From positions 13,104,628-13,168,627 of the forward strand of contig CM040758.1 of assembly GCA_022829145.1 (NCBI GenBank): a stretch of DNA of 64,000 nucleotides. Direction: 5' to 3'. This DNA is from Albula goreensis. Lineage: Eukaryota > Chordata > Actinopteri > Albuliformes > Albulidae. The notes beneath the pieces are model-generated. The model was not told the DNA's origin. It was given only the letters and a program-made list of their open reading frames with translations, and ran no database searches. A program made the translations under genes and the position numbers. This document shows positions 52,165 through 61,429 of this stretch, one piece after another (the stretch's first letter is position 1; each line of letters begins with the position of its first letter).

Positions 52165-52300
52165 TTGGATTGCATTTATATAGCACTTTTACAGCAGAAG
52201 TTGTCAAAAAACAGCTTTACACAGGAGACCCCCCCCCACCCCCCACCCCCCAGTGGCAAGGAAAGCGCCCAGACTAGTAGGAAGAAACGTTTATCAGAAT
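52165..52300 (+). repeat. Degenerate copy of a common teleost interspersed repeat
   Basis: The segment opens GGATTGCATTTATATAGCAC and continues with a TTGTCAAAAAACAGCTTTAC block. After a C-rich run at 52230-52251 it ends AGTGGCAAGGAAAGC then GGAAGAAAC. This order of phrases is one I recognise from a dispersed repeat found in many teleost genomes. Only a fragment of about 130 bp is present. The C-run is an expansion. Family assignment would need a repeat library. Confidence 0.55.
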
Positions 52301-52499
52301 CCATCTCAGAGATGACTGGACTGATACTTTGAACTGATAGTTTTGTGTTGATTTATGTTTCTACTGTCGTTACAATACCAAGCTACACATAGCGACAGCC
52401 TAACTCCCATATGACTTCGGTTTATTGTTATTTAGGATATGTTCTCATTAATATTGTCTTACAAATGATGTGTTGTGTCTGAATTCACCACAACAGCTG

Positions 52500-53156
52500 A
52501 CACAGACGTGCTACATTGAGTGGGTATGACCGACATGTTGCAGTATTAGCGCGTGCATTAGGAAACATAAAAAATAAAACTGAAAGGAAATACTACAAGG
52601 ACTTGCAAAGACCGTCGATGGTATAACCGGCTTTATACCACAACTGTATATGTATAGACTGTTTTTGAGTAACGATCAATTTGTATTGATGATTGTATGA
52701 TTACATGCCATGGTTGACTTGTGACGTGCTAGTAATGTTGTTTTGAACAAACGTCATTGTGTGTTTATACATTCAGTGCATCTACACCACTGGTGCTCTA
52801 GACCGTTCTCTTCCTGGTTTGGTATAATGGGCATGCGCAGAGCAGTACTGCAGCAGCGCAAATGACGTTTGGCAAATTTGAAACAGGCAAGTCTGAACAC
52901 ATCTTACGAGAGCGGTCACTGTGATCATAAGCAAAGGCATATGCCTTCTGCGCGATTTGGCAACTAGGACACACATTCATTGTGTGTTGCAAATGGAAAG
53001 TAGGCTATCTGAAATTAATCGACAAAAGGAAACATGACAGTGCGAAGTACTTTTTAGTTTATTGAGCCCGCAATGATTCTGCGACACTGATACCATACCT
53101 GTCAAGACAAGTAAAGCAGCGGTTCGATACACTACGGACTGTAATTGTTTTCCACG
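52500..53156 (+). promoter_or_regulatory. 5' flank and presumed promoter and 5' UTR of cdkn2a/b
   Basis: This stretch leads directly into the start codon. It is more GC- and CpG-bearing than the DNA to its left, but it is not a large CpG island. The minus strand at 52829-52839 reads TGCGCATGCCC, nine of eleven bases of the NRF-1 palindrome. No convincing TATA box is seen. The transcription start cannot be placed from sequence alone. Confidence 0.45.
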
Positions 53157-53279
53157 ATGATCCCCGAAGATGAGTTAGCATCAGCAGCCGCGACTGGAAA
53201 TACGCAGCGTGTGAGAATTTTACTTCAAAATGGAGTTGATGTCAATGCGGTAAATTGTTTTGGACGAACACCTCTACAG
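53157..53279 (+). CDS. cdkn2a/b: cdkn2a/b coding exon 1 (41 codons)
   Basis: The exon encodes [20 protein letters not shown] and on to FGRTPLQ. It ends CTACAG before the donor GTTGGT at 53280. It covers ankyrin repeat 1 and the first turn of repeat 2. The in-frame upstream stop TAA at 53142-53144 rules out an N-terminal extension within this exon. Confidence 0.94.
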
Positions 53280-54640
53280 GTTGGTTCTCAGTCAATAGGC
53301 TATGTTTTTCAGGTTTTTCAATCGTTGGGATAATTCCAAGTTACAGGCTATATTTCATTTAAAATGTAGTGTTGTTTTTACTCCAGGCTATTTGAGAGCC
53401 CAGTAACAGCCAAATTAATACATACAAATGATTAAAAGCGACGTAGTGGCTCAGATAAGGTGCGCTTAAGAGCCTCGAACTTTTTATCATCAGTCTTGAA
53501 TGCATTTATTTGGGCCGTGGTAAAATAATTTCAGAAGGCTTGAAATTTTAAATTCTTATCATGCTTATTATTAAATTAGTAGTCGAGTAGGCATTCTGTA
53601 TTATATTTAATATAGCTGTTATTGGCCACAGGGTAGCCTATAATGTAAATAGCTCTTGCGATCATTGTTCACACAAATTTCCAAACCAAATGTCATTATT
53701 GCCAGTTGTTGCTTTGTTAGTCATATACATTATCACACGCATAACGCCGCTGATATTAGGCTATTATGGAAGAAAATGTGTCCGGAAGAAAACATTACTG
53801 TAGTTTGAGTCAAAATAAACAATCATTTTGTCTTGTCACGCCCATCTTTTACATAGCTATACTTTGTATAACAAAATAGCAAGTACGCTGGTTCGTGTCA
53901 TAAAAATGACTTAATCTGCTGCTAAGTGCAAAATAGGTCTTATCATGCAAATATAAATATCGATAACCTATTTTCCGTCTTTGTATTTTGTAGCAGAATT
54001 ATCGCACGGTTAGTAAAGAAAATGAGCTTAGGGTCTAACATTATTAAAGGCTTTTATCATTCAACAATAGTCAAAGCTCTAAGCTTCTTTTCTGACTGTT
54101 ATGGTTCTGTAATCGCATTTCCTATACATGCATGTTAGGCATAAAGTAGAACAACAGCCACTTGAGTTTACTCTGAGATTGTTCGGTTAAATATTATTTG
54201 AACAAAAGTACTATAATTGCACTTCCTCATGAATAAAAAAGTGGACTGGATTTAGTTTTTGGGTCAATTTGCTTTTACATTGACTTCAATGAGGTATTGA
54301 CACGTTTCGAATTGTAGTGTGCATTAAATATGTAAGGAGGCGTGTAATTGGCCCCAACTAATTTTTACATTCCGATTTAATTTTTAAGGTGATGATGATG
54401 GGTAGCACGACTGTAGCGCAGCTACTGCTGAGGCACGGAGCGAATCCCAATTTACAGGACAGCAGCACCGGCAGTACACCGCTCCACGATGCTGCAAGAC
54501 AAGGATTTCTGGACACGGTGGAGATTCTAATCGAATCCAGAGCAGACCCAAATATCATGGACTATAACAACCGGCGACCCATTGATCTCGCGCGTGAGAA
54601 TGGACACTTAACGGTTGTGGCTTTTCTGGAATCGTTTTAA
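53157..54640 (+). CDS. cdkn2a/b: INK4-family CDK4/6 inhibitor (p15/p16-like), two coding exons, complete
   Basis: The coding sequence is join(53157..53279, 54389..54640), giving 124 residues and a TAA stop. INK4 proteins bind CDK4 and CDK6, block cyclin D pairing and hold cells in G1; they act in nucleus and cytoplasm. The product is four ankyrin repeats: about residues 5-35 ([19 protein letters not shown]), 36-67, 68-100 ([19 protein letters not shown]) and 101-124 ([15 protein letters not shown]). The VMMMGS stretch at the start of exon 2 is the p15/p16 hallmark in the short second repeat; p18 and p19 differ there. The exon junction falls after Gln41, phase 0, as in human CDKN2A/B. ATG 53157 is chosen because an in-frame TAA lies at 53142 and the context has A at -3. 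The protein is shorter than human p15 (138) or p16 (156), lacking N- and C-terminal extensions. Convergence with mtap confirms the locus. Whether it is called cdkn2a or cdkn2b is a naming matter. Confidence 0.95.
53280..54388 (+). other. cdkn2a/b: cdkn2a/b intron 1 (1,109 bp)
   Basis: The intron runs from GTTGGT to TTTTTAAG and is phase 0. It is AT-rich with no coding signal. In mammals the space upstream of exon 2 can hold the alternative first exon 1-beta. Here the open stretch at 53926-54138 shows no ARF-like arginine-rich sequence and I treat it as chance. Confidence 0.9.
54389..54640 (+). CDS. cdkn2a/b: cdkn2a/b coding exon 2 (83 codons plus stop)
   Basis: The acceptor AG is at 54387-54388. 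The exon then reads [20 protein letters not shown] and continues through ankyrin repeats 3 and 4 to the C-terminus VAFLESF and TAA. The frame joins exon 1 without a split codon. In the frame used for ARF in mammals, a TAG lies at 54403-54405. Confidence 0.95.
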   Translation: MMMMGSTTVAQLLLRHGANPNLQDSSTGSTPLHDAARQGFLDTVEILIESRADPNIMDYNNRRPIDLARENGHLTVVAFLESF

Positions 54641-54781
54641 ATACCTACAATAATGCGTTTTATTTATTTTGATTGAATTTGATTGTCATTAATTTATACA
54701 AATGTATTGTGCAGAGATGTATTATTTTATCGTGAAACACGTTATTTATGCATTCAGTCATATTTCCATGAATGTTATCTG

Positions 54782-54787
54782 AATAAA
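54782..54787 (+). promoter_or_regulatory. Candidate polyadenylation signal of cdkn2a/b
   Basis: A canonical AATAAA lies about 140 nt after the cdkn2a/b stop codon, implying a short 3' UTR. No closer AATAAA is seen after the stop. Confidence 0.6.
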
Positions 54788-57700
54788 CGGTTTAGCTTCA
54801 TAGAGCTCCTGGCACAAAAGTGCGAAATATAGATAATTATAAAATATTCAGACTAATATAAATGCATTTACCACAACTGTCATGTCAAAAGGGGCCATAT
54901 ATTTTCTATTATGCACAGATCAAGGACTCGTCCCTCCAAACCGTCGTACAGCTAAGATTATTTTAAGATATTTGAGTTTCAATAGACTAGTTTTAAGATT
55001 GTTTTAGCTGTAAGAGTGGGTAAAGAAGCCCTTAAATTTGTTCATTACTGATGGTCTTCAACCACAAATCATGTTACATTAAGTTTAGCAGGGTCAGACA
55101 TTTAGAATTTGAAGTTTAGATTAAAACTAAACTAAGCCAAAATGTTTGTACTTGGTTGATGTGTGAAAAGATTATCTTTTCAAACAGTCTAAATTAAAGT
55201 GGTGTAAAAATACATTTATGGGTTGTAAATTAAGTGAATAAACTTTGGAAAATGCATTTTAGAGACTACTAATGGAGTAGGAAGAGTTAAAAACAACAAA
55301 AATGATGTATGCGTTTTATTTACCTTTCAGTTTGTTAAAAATAACCTTATTTTCCTTATTTCTTGTCCGACACAATCAAAATATTCATAAAAAATGATGA
55401 AAGCCTATTACAAATACCGATTTTCATTAGCTTTAACCTGATTGTAGACCTCAAACATATCCACATAGACCCTCAGATCTCCTAAGTGATACACACCAAT
55501 TGACATGAATTTAGGCCTATCATAGACCAGCCTCATTATAATTTTGAGACACAGAAATACAGGCGAACAATTAATGTTAATAGCGCCTGCTGATTTCTTT
55601 GTTACACAATCAAAAAGTAATTTTGCAAAACTAAATTCGCACATGGGGTGTCTACTATGAATATAGTTAAACTATTCATTACTCGTGCTCCATTTTAGGC
55701 AATGTTGTGGATAGCCTATGTGCCTTGATTGCATTATCCCCGTATGAAAACAAAAATACCACACCTAAGGAATGAATTTCAAGTTGCGTCAGTAACAGAT
55801 GTTAACTTAATACTCACAAAACAATTGTACTAATTGTAGCCTACACTTTCCACGCTCCGACATGGAAAATAAATCATACGCATGGGATGAGTAGATGAGA
55901 GAAGGTGCCAGAGCGTTTAAGACAGTGGTTATAAAAACTTTGATAACGAAGAAGCGAAGTACCTGTTAATATATTAAATTGCTGCTTGCTAATTCACCAG
56001 AAATTTCACTGTAAAGTGCATGCTGGCCTAGTATCTTCTATATGTAGCTCATAGGTCCGTCTTCAAAATGGATAACAAGCTGGTAACACCACCGTTCCGA
56101 TATATCCGCAGGAATCATACAAATCCATTGATTCATATTTAACAATGTAAATGACAGAGTAGACATACCAGTTTGACTGTCGATCCAGCTTAGTGAACCA
56201 TCCTCACCCCAACAACCCCACGAATGTTTTAAATCACATTCCCTTCATTTTAGGAATAATTTCCCACATATTCTTTGGTTCTCTTTTAGTTGTGAAATTA
56301 AAATAAAAAATTTACGAGATTTGATCCTTTGTGTCTTGGAAGAAGACTATAAAAACGAGACAGGTTTTGAGATAATATAAAATACTGAACTCATTTGAAT
56401 TATTATTTTTTTTTAAGTATAGCAGACGGTACGTCAATTTCCACGGGGTTACAGCAAATTGGAGTATCCCATAGAGCTCCGCTACCTACATTTCATGTAG
56501 TGTTGACCTCGTTTTGATGGCATAGGGCATATGACAATCACCACTGGAGTATTCATTCCATATGGGCATGCACTCTTCCTATACCCTTCTCAATTACGCA
56601 AACGATTATTCCAGTTAAACGACAACAAAGGAAGGAACGTTCTTAAGCATTATTCCAACATTAACTCACTGATGATGATGATGATTACAATAATAGTGAT
56701 GATCATCATAAGAAAGTCACAACCGAATTAATAAATTGCTTAAACTATATCGTCTTTCAGATGGTTATGCTTAATTTCCCCTTCCAAATCATACATCTAT
56801 AAAACTAAAAGTGACAAATCGAGTTGGAGCGACTTCAGGTTTATACATTTTCCTTATACAAAACAATTGGTGAGGCGCGCCGCTAGGTCATATTCATAAA
56901 GAGGAGTGTGTGAGAGGAGCGAAGATAGTGGAAGGCGTGTCTAATTGAAACTCATTGTCCTCAGAGAGCGATGCACTATTCCGGTTCTCATGAAAATATC
57001 CACATGTTACATAAATGAAAGTTTCATTTTACAGCATTTAATTTCCAGTCACACACAGCCCTTATTTTAACATAACCCTCCTGAGGAAAATTAGAAGTGC
57101 ACACGACAAAGTACGGAGATATGTTTGGAAATGTTACGCGGCGTATTTGTTTCATGTATTTGAAAAGCATACAGCAAACTGACATGGACGACGAAGCGTG
57201 ACGCCCATGCTTTCAGCCTTATCACTTTGCACCAGACCAGCTTGCTACTACAAATAACTTTGGGATGGTACAGCGAAATGTTGAAAGCACGAGGTACCAG
57301 GGAGGAAACCGAGACACCGAGCAAAATACAAATTGAGGAAGTAGCAGTTCCGTAAAAAATATTTAGTATCAATGAGCTTTCATTATGGGTCAACCGGCAA
57401 TATTATACGGTGCACGGCCTACTGCTGAAACGGGAGAAATTAAATACCTCAATATATGATCACATGAGTGTCCAAGTCAGTCAAAATGATCCTTAACAAA
57501 AAAAAAAAAAGATATATGGAGGAGCAAGAACAAAACTATTTAATCTGTATGGCGAATAGTGTTTTCTGAACCTTGTTATTTAAAGACAGTCTTTGATTAA
57601 TATGACTAGTTTAAATAATCAAATGAATCACCATCAAGGGCAATTAAAATGTCAAATAGAATGAAATAGAAACAAAAGCGCACAAACTTTGAATTCAGGT

Positions 57701-58808
57701 CTGTTAATGATCTGTTCCATTAATTTTAAATTCACCACCGTCGTCATAACTTACATACACATTTTTTATAGGCCGTGTTGATGTTACTTTTCATGAGGGG
57801 ATAATTTCATTTTTCACTTTCATTTCTCCAGTTTTTAATCCAGGGTACTTCCACAGCCACATCAACATGATGGTTACAATCCGCATGTGTCAACAGTTAC
57901 AAGAGAAATAGGCTATTGGCGAAATTATATTATGCAGGATGTGATGAGGCCGTCTGTTTTCTGAGGCGTGTTGGTTCTGAAGTAGCTGCAAAGGAGTTTA
58001 TCACGTGAACACAGCTACATAATTCATATAGCTCTAATTTAATTTTATGGGCTGTTTACTTTAAAGCACAGTTTTAAAAAAGATGTAGTTTTTAAAAGGA
58101 CAATGTCTCAAAACAGCAATTGCTACACATTAAAAAAACCTGTCTTCTTTTTATAAGGAATCAAGCACTTTATTACAACAGCATCGTACTAGTTAAAAAA
58201 AGACATGAAAGCAACGTATTCATAAGACAAATGTGAAGGCATGGTTTTACACACATTTGTCTTATAAGTGCTCAACACTGACGGTACAATATCATTCGAA
58301 GAGCGCCTATTCACCCTGACTCTCCGTTAGCAGCAGTGATGAATGTTGTCTATGCGACCTTCTGTTACACATGGGCACCAGGAAGTATTTAGGATATGGA
58401 TGCCATAAAAATCACCACGTGATTACCTAGAACCGCCAGCGGGGCAGCAAGAGGTGGGGAATTTGACTAAGAAATGTTCCCATATTTTTCAGCTGAACGC
58501 TCTCATTGTACTGACGACTGTCAGGGAGGACATCAATGACAGATCACGAAGGCCTCGTATTTAATACTAACATTCACACATACAAACATAATTCAGAATG
58601 TGTTCCATCCTTTTAGAAATCATCAGAATCAATGTGTATTTGAAGCTTAGACCCGTGATGAAAATGCTGTTTAATACTGCTCTAAAGTGTACTGTGTTTT
58701 AACTATAAACACAATATTATTCCATTTAAGGCTATCCAGTACATGCGACCATCCTCAAACCAACCAACCAACCAATCTTGGGAAAGCCAGTATGATATTA
58801 CTCTAATT

Positions 58809-58928
58809 ATGGACTATACTATATGTGTGGCATATGTGCACATTTGCATGTGAGAAATATGCATGCATACACATATGCGTATACACATATAGTCCTCACA
58901 TGTTTATTTTATATATGCTATAGTCCAT
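58809..58928. repeat. AT-rich inverted repeat (MITE-like hairpin)
   Basis: ATGGACTATA at 58809-58818 is repeated inverted as TATAGTCCAT at 58919-58928. Internal ACTATATGTGT and ACACATATAGT add a nested pair around purine/pyrimidine-alternating sequence rich in CATATG. The symmetry suggests a small non-autonomous transposon relic or a cruciform-forming sequence. No flanking target duplication was confirmed. Confidence 0.5.
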
Positions 58929-58989
58929 GCTCTAGACCGTTTTAATTTTAAACAAAAAGTTTCATTTTCAATTATGTGTATGATTATGT

Positions 58990-58995
58990 TTTATT
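58990..58995 (-). promoter_or_regulatory. Candidate mtap polyadenylation signal (AATAAA)
   Basis: This is the nearest canonical AATAAA on the minus strand, about 945 nt after the mtap stop. A variant ATTAAA is closer, at 59453-59458 (about 480 nt). More AATAAA copies lie farther on, at 58903-58908 and 58169-58174. Which one is used cannot be decided here. Confidence 0.35.
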
Positions 58996-59937
58996 CATAA
59001 AATACGGATCCCTTTAAATGCAGATGCATTTCATTTTTAATGTTAACTACTGTCATCTACTTGTGTGGAATTAAGATGCTGTAAGAAGCACCCATCTTGA
59101 TCATGACACTTTTGAAGGTTCTTGTGGAGAGGGTTTCATGCCTCAAATGCAACTCTTGAATGTATCTGAATCAATTTGAATGCATCTGTCATTCTTCAAT
59201 GGTAGCAAGAGATTTTCACTTGGGCTCTGTGTGAGCTAAATGAGTGATGAAATCAGTGCTGTATCAGAATTAAGCCTCTGAGAGAGCCGAGCAGCTTTAA
59301 ATGGGATTCTGCCAGCTGACGTTCCATTTCGTTCAGAAGCAATGTAGCCACAAGGAATCCTACTTTAACGTGCTTCCATATCTGTAAAAATCCACGGTGG
59401 CAGCAGAATGATGGCTATAGGCTACTCTCAAAGTCTCAAAACCAGCCACTAATTTAATCAATCATGTAGCTCTCATTATGCCCAAGTCAAAAGACAGTCA
59501 GTCTCATATCAATCACATGTCCATTGATTTTCTTAATTTTAAGAACACATTACTATATAGCACATTATTGGAGCTTTGTAACTCGCAGTCTATTACCTTA
59601 TGTTATGCAAGGGTGCCAAAATTCTACAGGTGACTGTATAAATTGAAAAAAAAAAAGAAAACATACATACATACAAAAACAGTGTTCTCCATTTAGTATA
59701 AGATGCTATAGAGTACTAAGGGATGAAAATGGACCAAAAAACATCTGACCAAAAATGAAAAGACACAAATTCGTGCAGTACGGTATGGATACAAAAACAA
59801 GCGTATCAGGCACGTCTCTCATTGATAACTCTTAGCAAAGCCAGACTTGAATTTGTCGTTTACATTCATTGGGCTTACAGCCTCTGGTTCTCCTGGCAAG
59901 TAACAATGCAGGCTGGGAGAAAAGTCAAGCCAAGACT

Positions 59938-59976
59938 TCAGTGTTTCGGCAGCATTACAGAGGACTGTGCAGTAGC
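59938..59976 (-). CDS. mtap: mtap terminal coding exon (12 codons plus TGA)
   Basis: The exon has only 39 coding bases: GCT ACT GCA CAG and on to CCG AAA CAC TGA. Acceptor AG is at 59978-59977, after a T-rich run on the minus strand. The product [12 protein letters not shown] fits the invariant MTAP tail, and the small size equals that of the human last coding segment. It is too short for open-frame tracks and was found by looking for the expected tail downstream of the KALK donor. Confidence 0.92.
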   Translation of the reverse strand, partial: ATAQSSVMLPKH

Positions 59977-61429
59977 CTAAAAAGCAACAGAAACATTTTT
60001 TTTCAGTTAAATGAATAAATAATCAAATAACAAAAACAAACAATTATTATTTCATACAGTACACTGTTATGCAACCATTTTCTTGCAAGATCCAGGTTGC
60101 AGTCAAATAGTATGGCAAGTAAAATGTACACTGATCCTTGACCACAATCCTTACAGCTGCACACTTAGTTGATTTTTCATTGGAGTCCTGGTATTTCTTT
60201 TTTTGTTTTTTCGGTTCCTCCTTTCAATGAATTGAACTATACAAAAACAAAAGCAAGATTTCCTCTCATACAACCTAATGCCTAACTGGATCTTGTGTAA
60301 TTTGGTTTAGGATAGAGATACAGAGAATCCAGTTTTACATAAAAATAACTTGTGCACTGGAAGTGACAAGAAGCTGTGGAAAAAGAAACAGCACTGTCTG
60401 TCACATTCTGAGACAGAGACATCAACTGTGACAGCTACCACTGAAAAAGAGGTTGCCAAATACATGCTGTACCTGACACGTTGTAAGCAGTGGAGAGGCT
60501 TTAGCCAGATGACCTGATCTCAAATTACTCTATATAATGTCAGGACCCGGCTTAGGCTTGCTTTGTTCTCTGGTACTTCTCAGTAAGTTGAGGGAGTAGT
60601 CAGACAGGCATGGACTTAAAAAAATGAGGCTAATTTGTCTACCTCTACTACCTTTAAAATGTGAAAGACCTCCAAATATGATCTAAAATGTAGCAGAATG
60701 ACCACTGCACTGGGCCTAAGATTACTTTGGATGACTTTTGATTGGTTATTGCTAACTCGGGCTGGTGAGTAAGCAAGTGAGTCAATCTGTGATTATTCAG
60801 TTAGCACAGGAGGTCCCTAACGTACATTAATTCCATATATGTCAATTCGCAAGTTTGATACATAGGCACTCTTCACTATGTGTTACATGTTTGGCAATTA
60901 TGTCACCATCATGTTTGACAATAGGGCTACAGACTGGAATCGGCATTATTCTCAGGCTACACAATGCTCTCAGGACAGCAATCTCAGGAGCATCGCCAGT
61001 AGGCCTTTGCCTGGTTAACTCAGAGCTATGAATAACGGAACCCTATATCCACCTTAAGATAGTGAAAAATACCAAAATAAACCCTGCCAACTAAGGAAGT
61101 GTGACCATCATACTAATTCCGTCATCCGCCTTGAGTCATATTTGCTATTATAATTAAGGTATTATGTACTGCATGCTGGCCTGGAAAAGTGTTTGTCAAG
61201 TGACATAATAGCAATAACAATAGCAGCAGATCAGCGATTGTGGAAAAGCACCACCCAGCTGACCAAACGCTGGCGGAGCATGGTGCCAAACGGGCTTGGG
61301 GCTCACTTTCAGGGCCTTTATCGTCTGGCACCAGTCCATCTGGCAGATCTGAGGTATCGCTGTGAGCAGGATGCTGCTGGCCTTGTTCGCATTCTCCTTC
61401 ATCGTCTTCAAAACGTTGTCAACACAGAC
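59938..61429 (-). CDS. mtap: S-methyl-5'-thioadenosine phosphorylase, last two coding exons (partial gene)
   Basis: The visible coding sequence is complement(join(59938..59976, 61307..61429)), the last 53 codons plus TGA. MTAP is a cytosolic trimer that splits methylthioadenosine with phosphate into adenine and methylthioribose-1-phosphate, the entry to methionine salvage. The exon at 61307-61429 reads [20 protein letters not shown] and on through LLTAIPQI to KALK. The last exon reads [12 protein letters not shown] and stop. These match the human MTAP C-terminus in layout (VLKT.KENANKA, LLT.IPQI, AQ.SV.LP.H). Both exons are phase 0. Donor GTGAGC follows the first at 61306 and acceptor TTTTTAG precedes the second. 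The active-site exon with the MATDYDCWKEHEE region is not in the window, so intron 6 exceeds 2.5 kb. Orientation opposite to cdkn2a/b matches 9p21.3 synteny. Confidence 0.94.
59977..61306 (-). other. mtap: mtap last intron (1,330 bp)
   Basis: The intron lies between the KALK donor and the ATAQSS acceptor. The sequence is unique and AT-rich, with no repeat family I recognise and no coding signal. Confidence 0.88.
61307..61429 (-). CDS. mtap: mtap penultimate coding exon (41 codons)
   Basis: Acceptor TTTGTAG lies at 61431-61430 in minus-strand order and donor GTGAGC begins at 61306. The reading frame is open through the exon and phase 0 on both sides. It forms the C-terminal helical part of the phosphorylase. 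The open frame runs on into the intron past KALK, but that extension has no family similarity. Confidence 0.94.

Larger units (their letters stand above)
54788..59937. other. Intergenic and 3' UTR region between convergent cdkn2a/b and mtap
   Basis: No exon is recognised. Contents include an AscI-type GGCGCGCC near 56876 within a CpG-bearing patch (56870-57000). There are two CACGTG E-boxes (58002-58007 within the palindrome TCACGTGA, and 58416-58421). A run of 14 A lies near 57499, and an AT-rich inverted repeat sits at 58809-58928. The right part must include the mtap 3' UTR on the minus strand. Confidence 0.75.

Noticed and set aside
53926..54138. Open frame inside the cdkn2a/b intron, considered as an ARF-type first exon
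   Set aside because: It is not arginine-rich, does not end at a donor in a frame that would continue into exon 2, and the ARF frame of exon 2 is closed.
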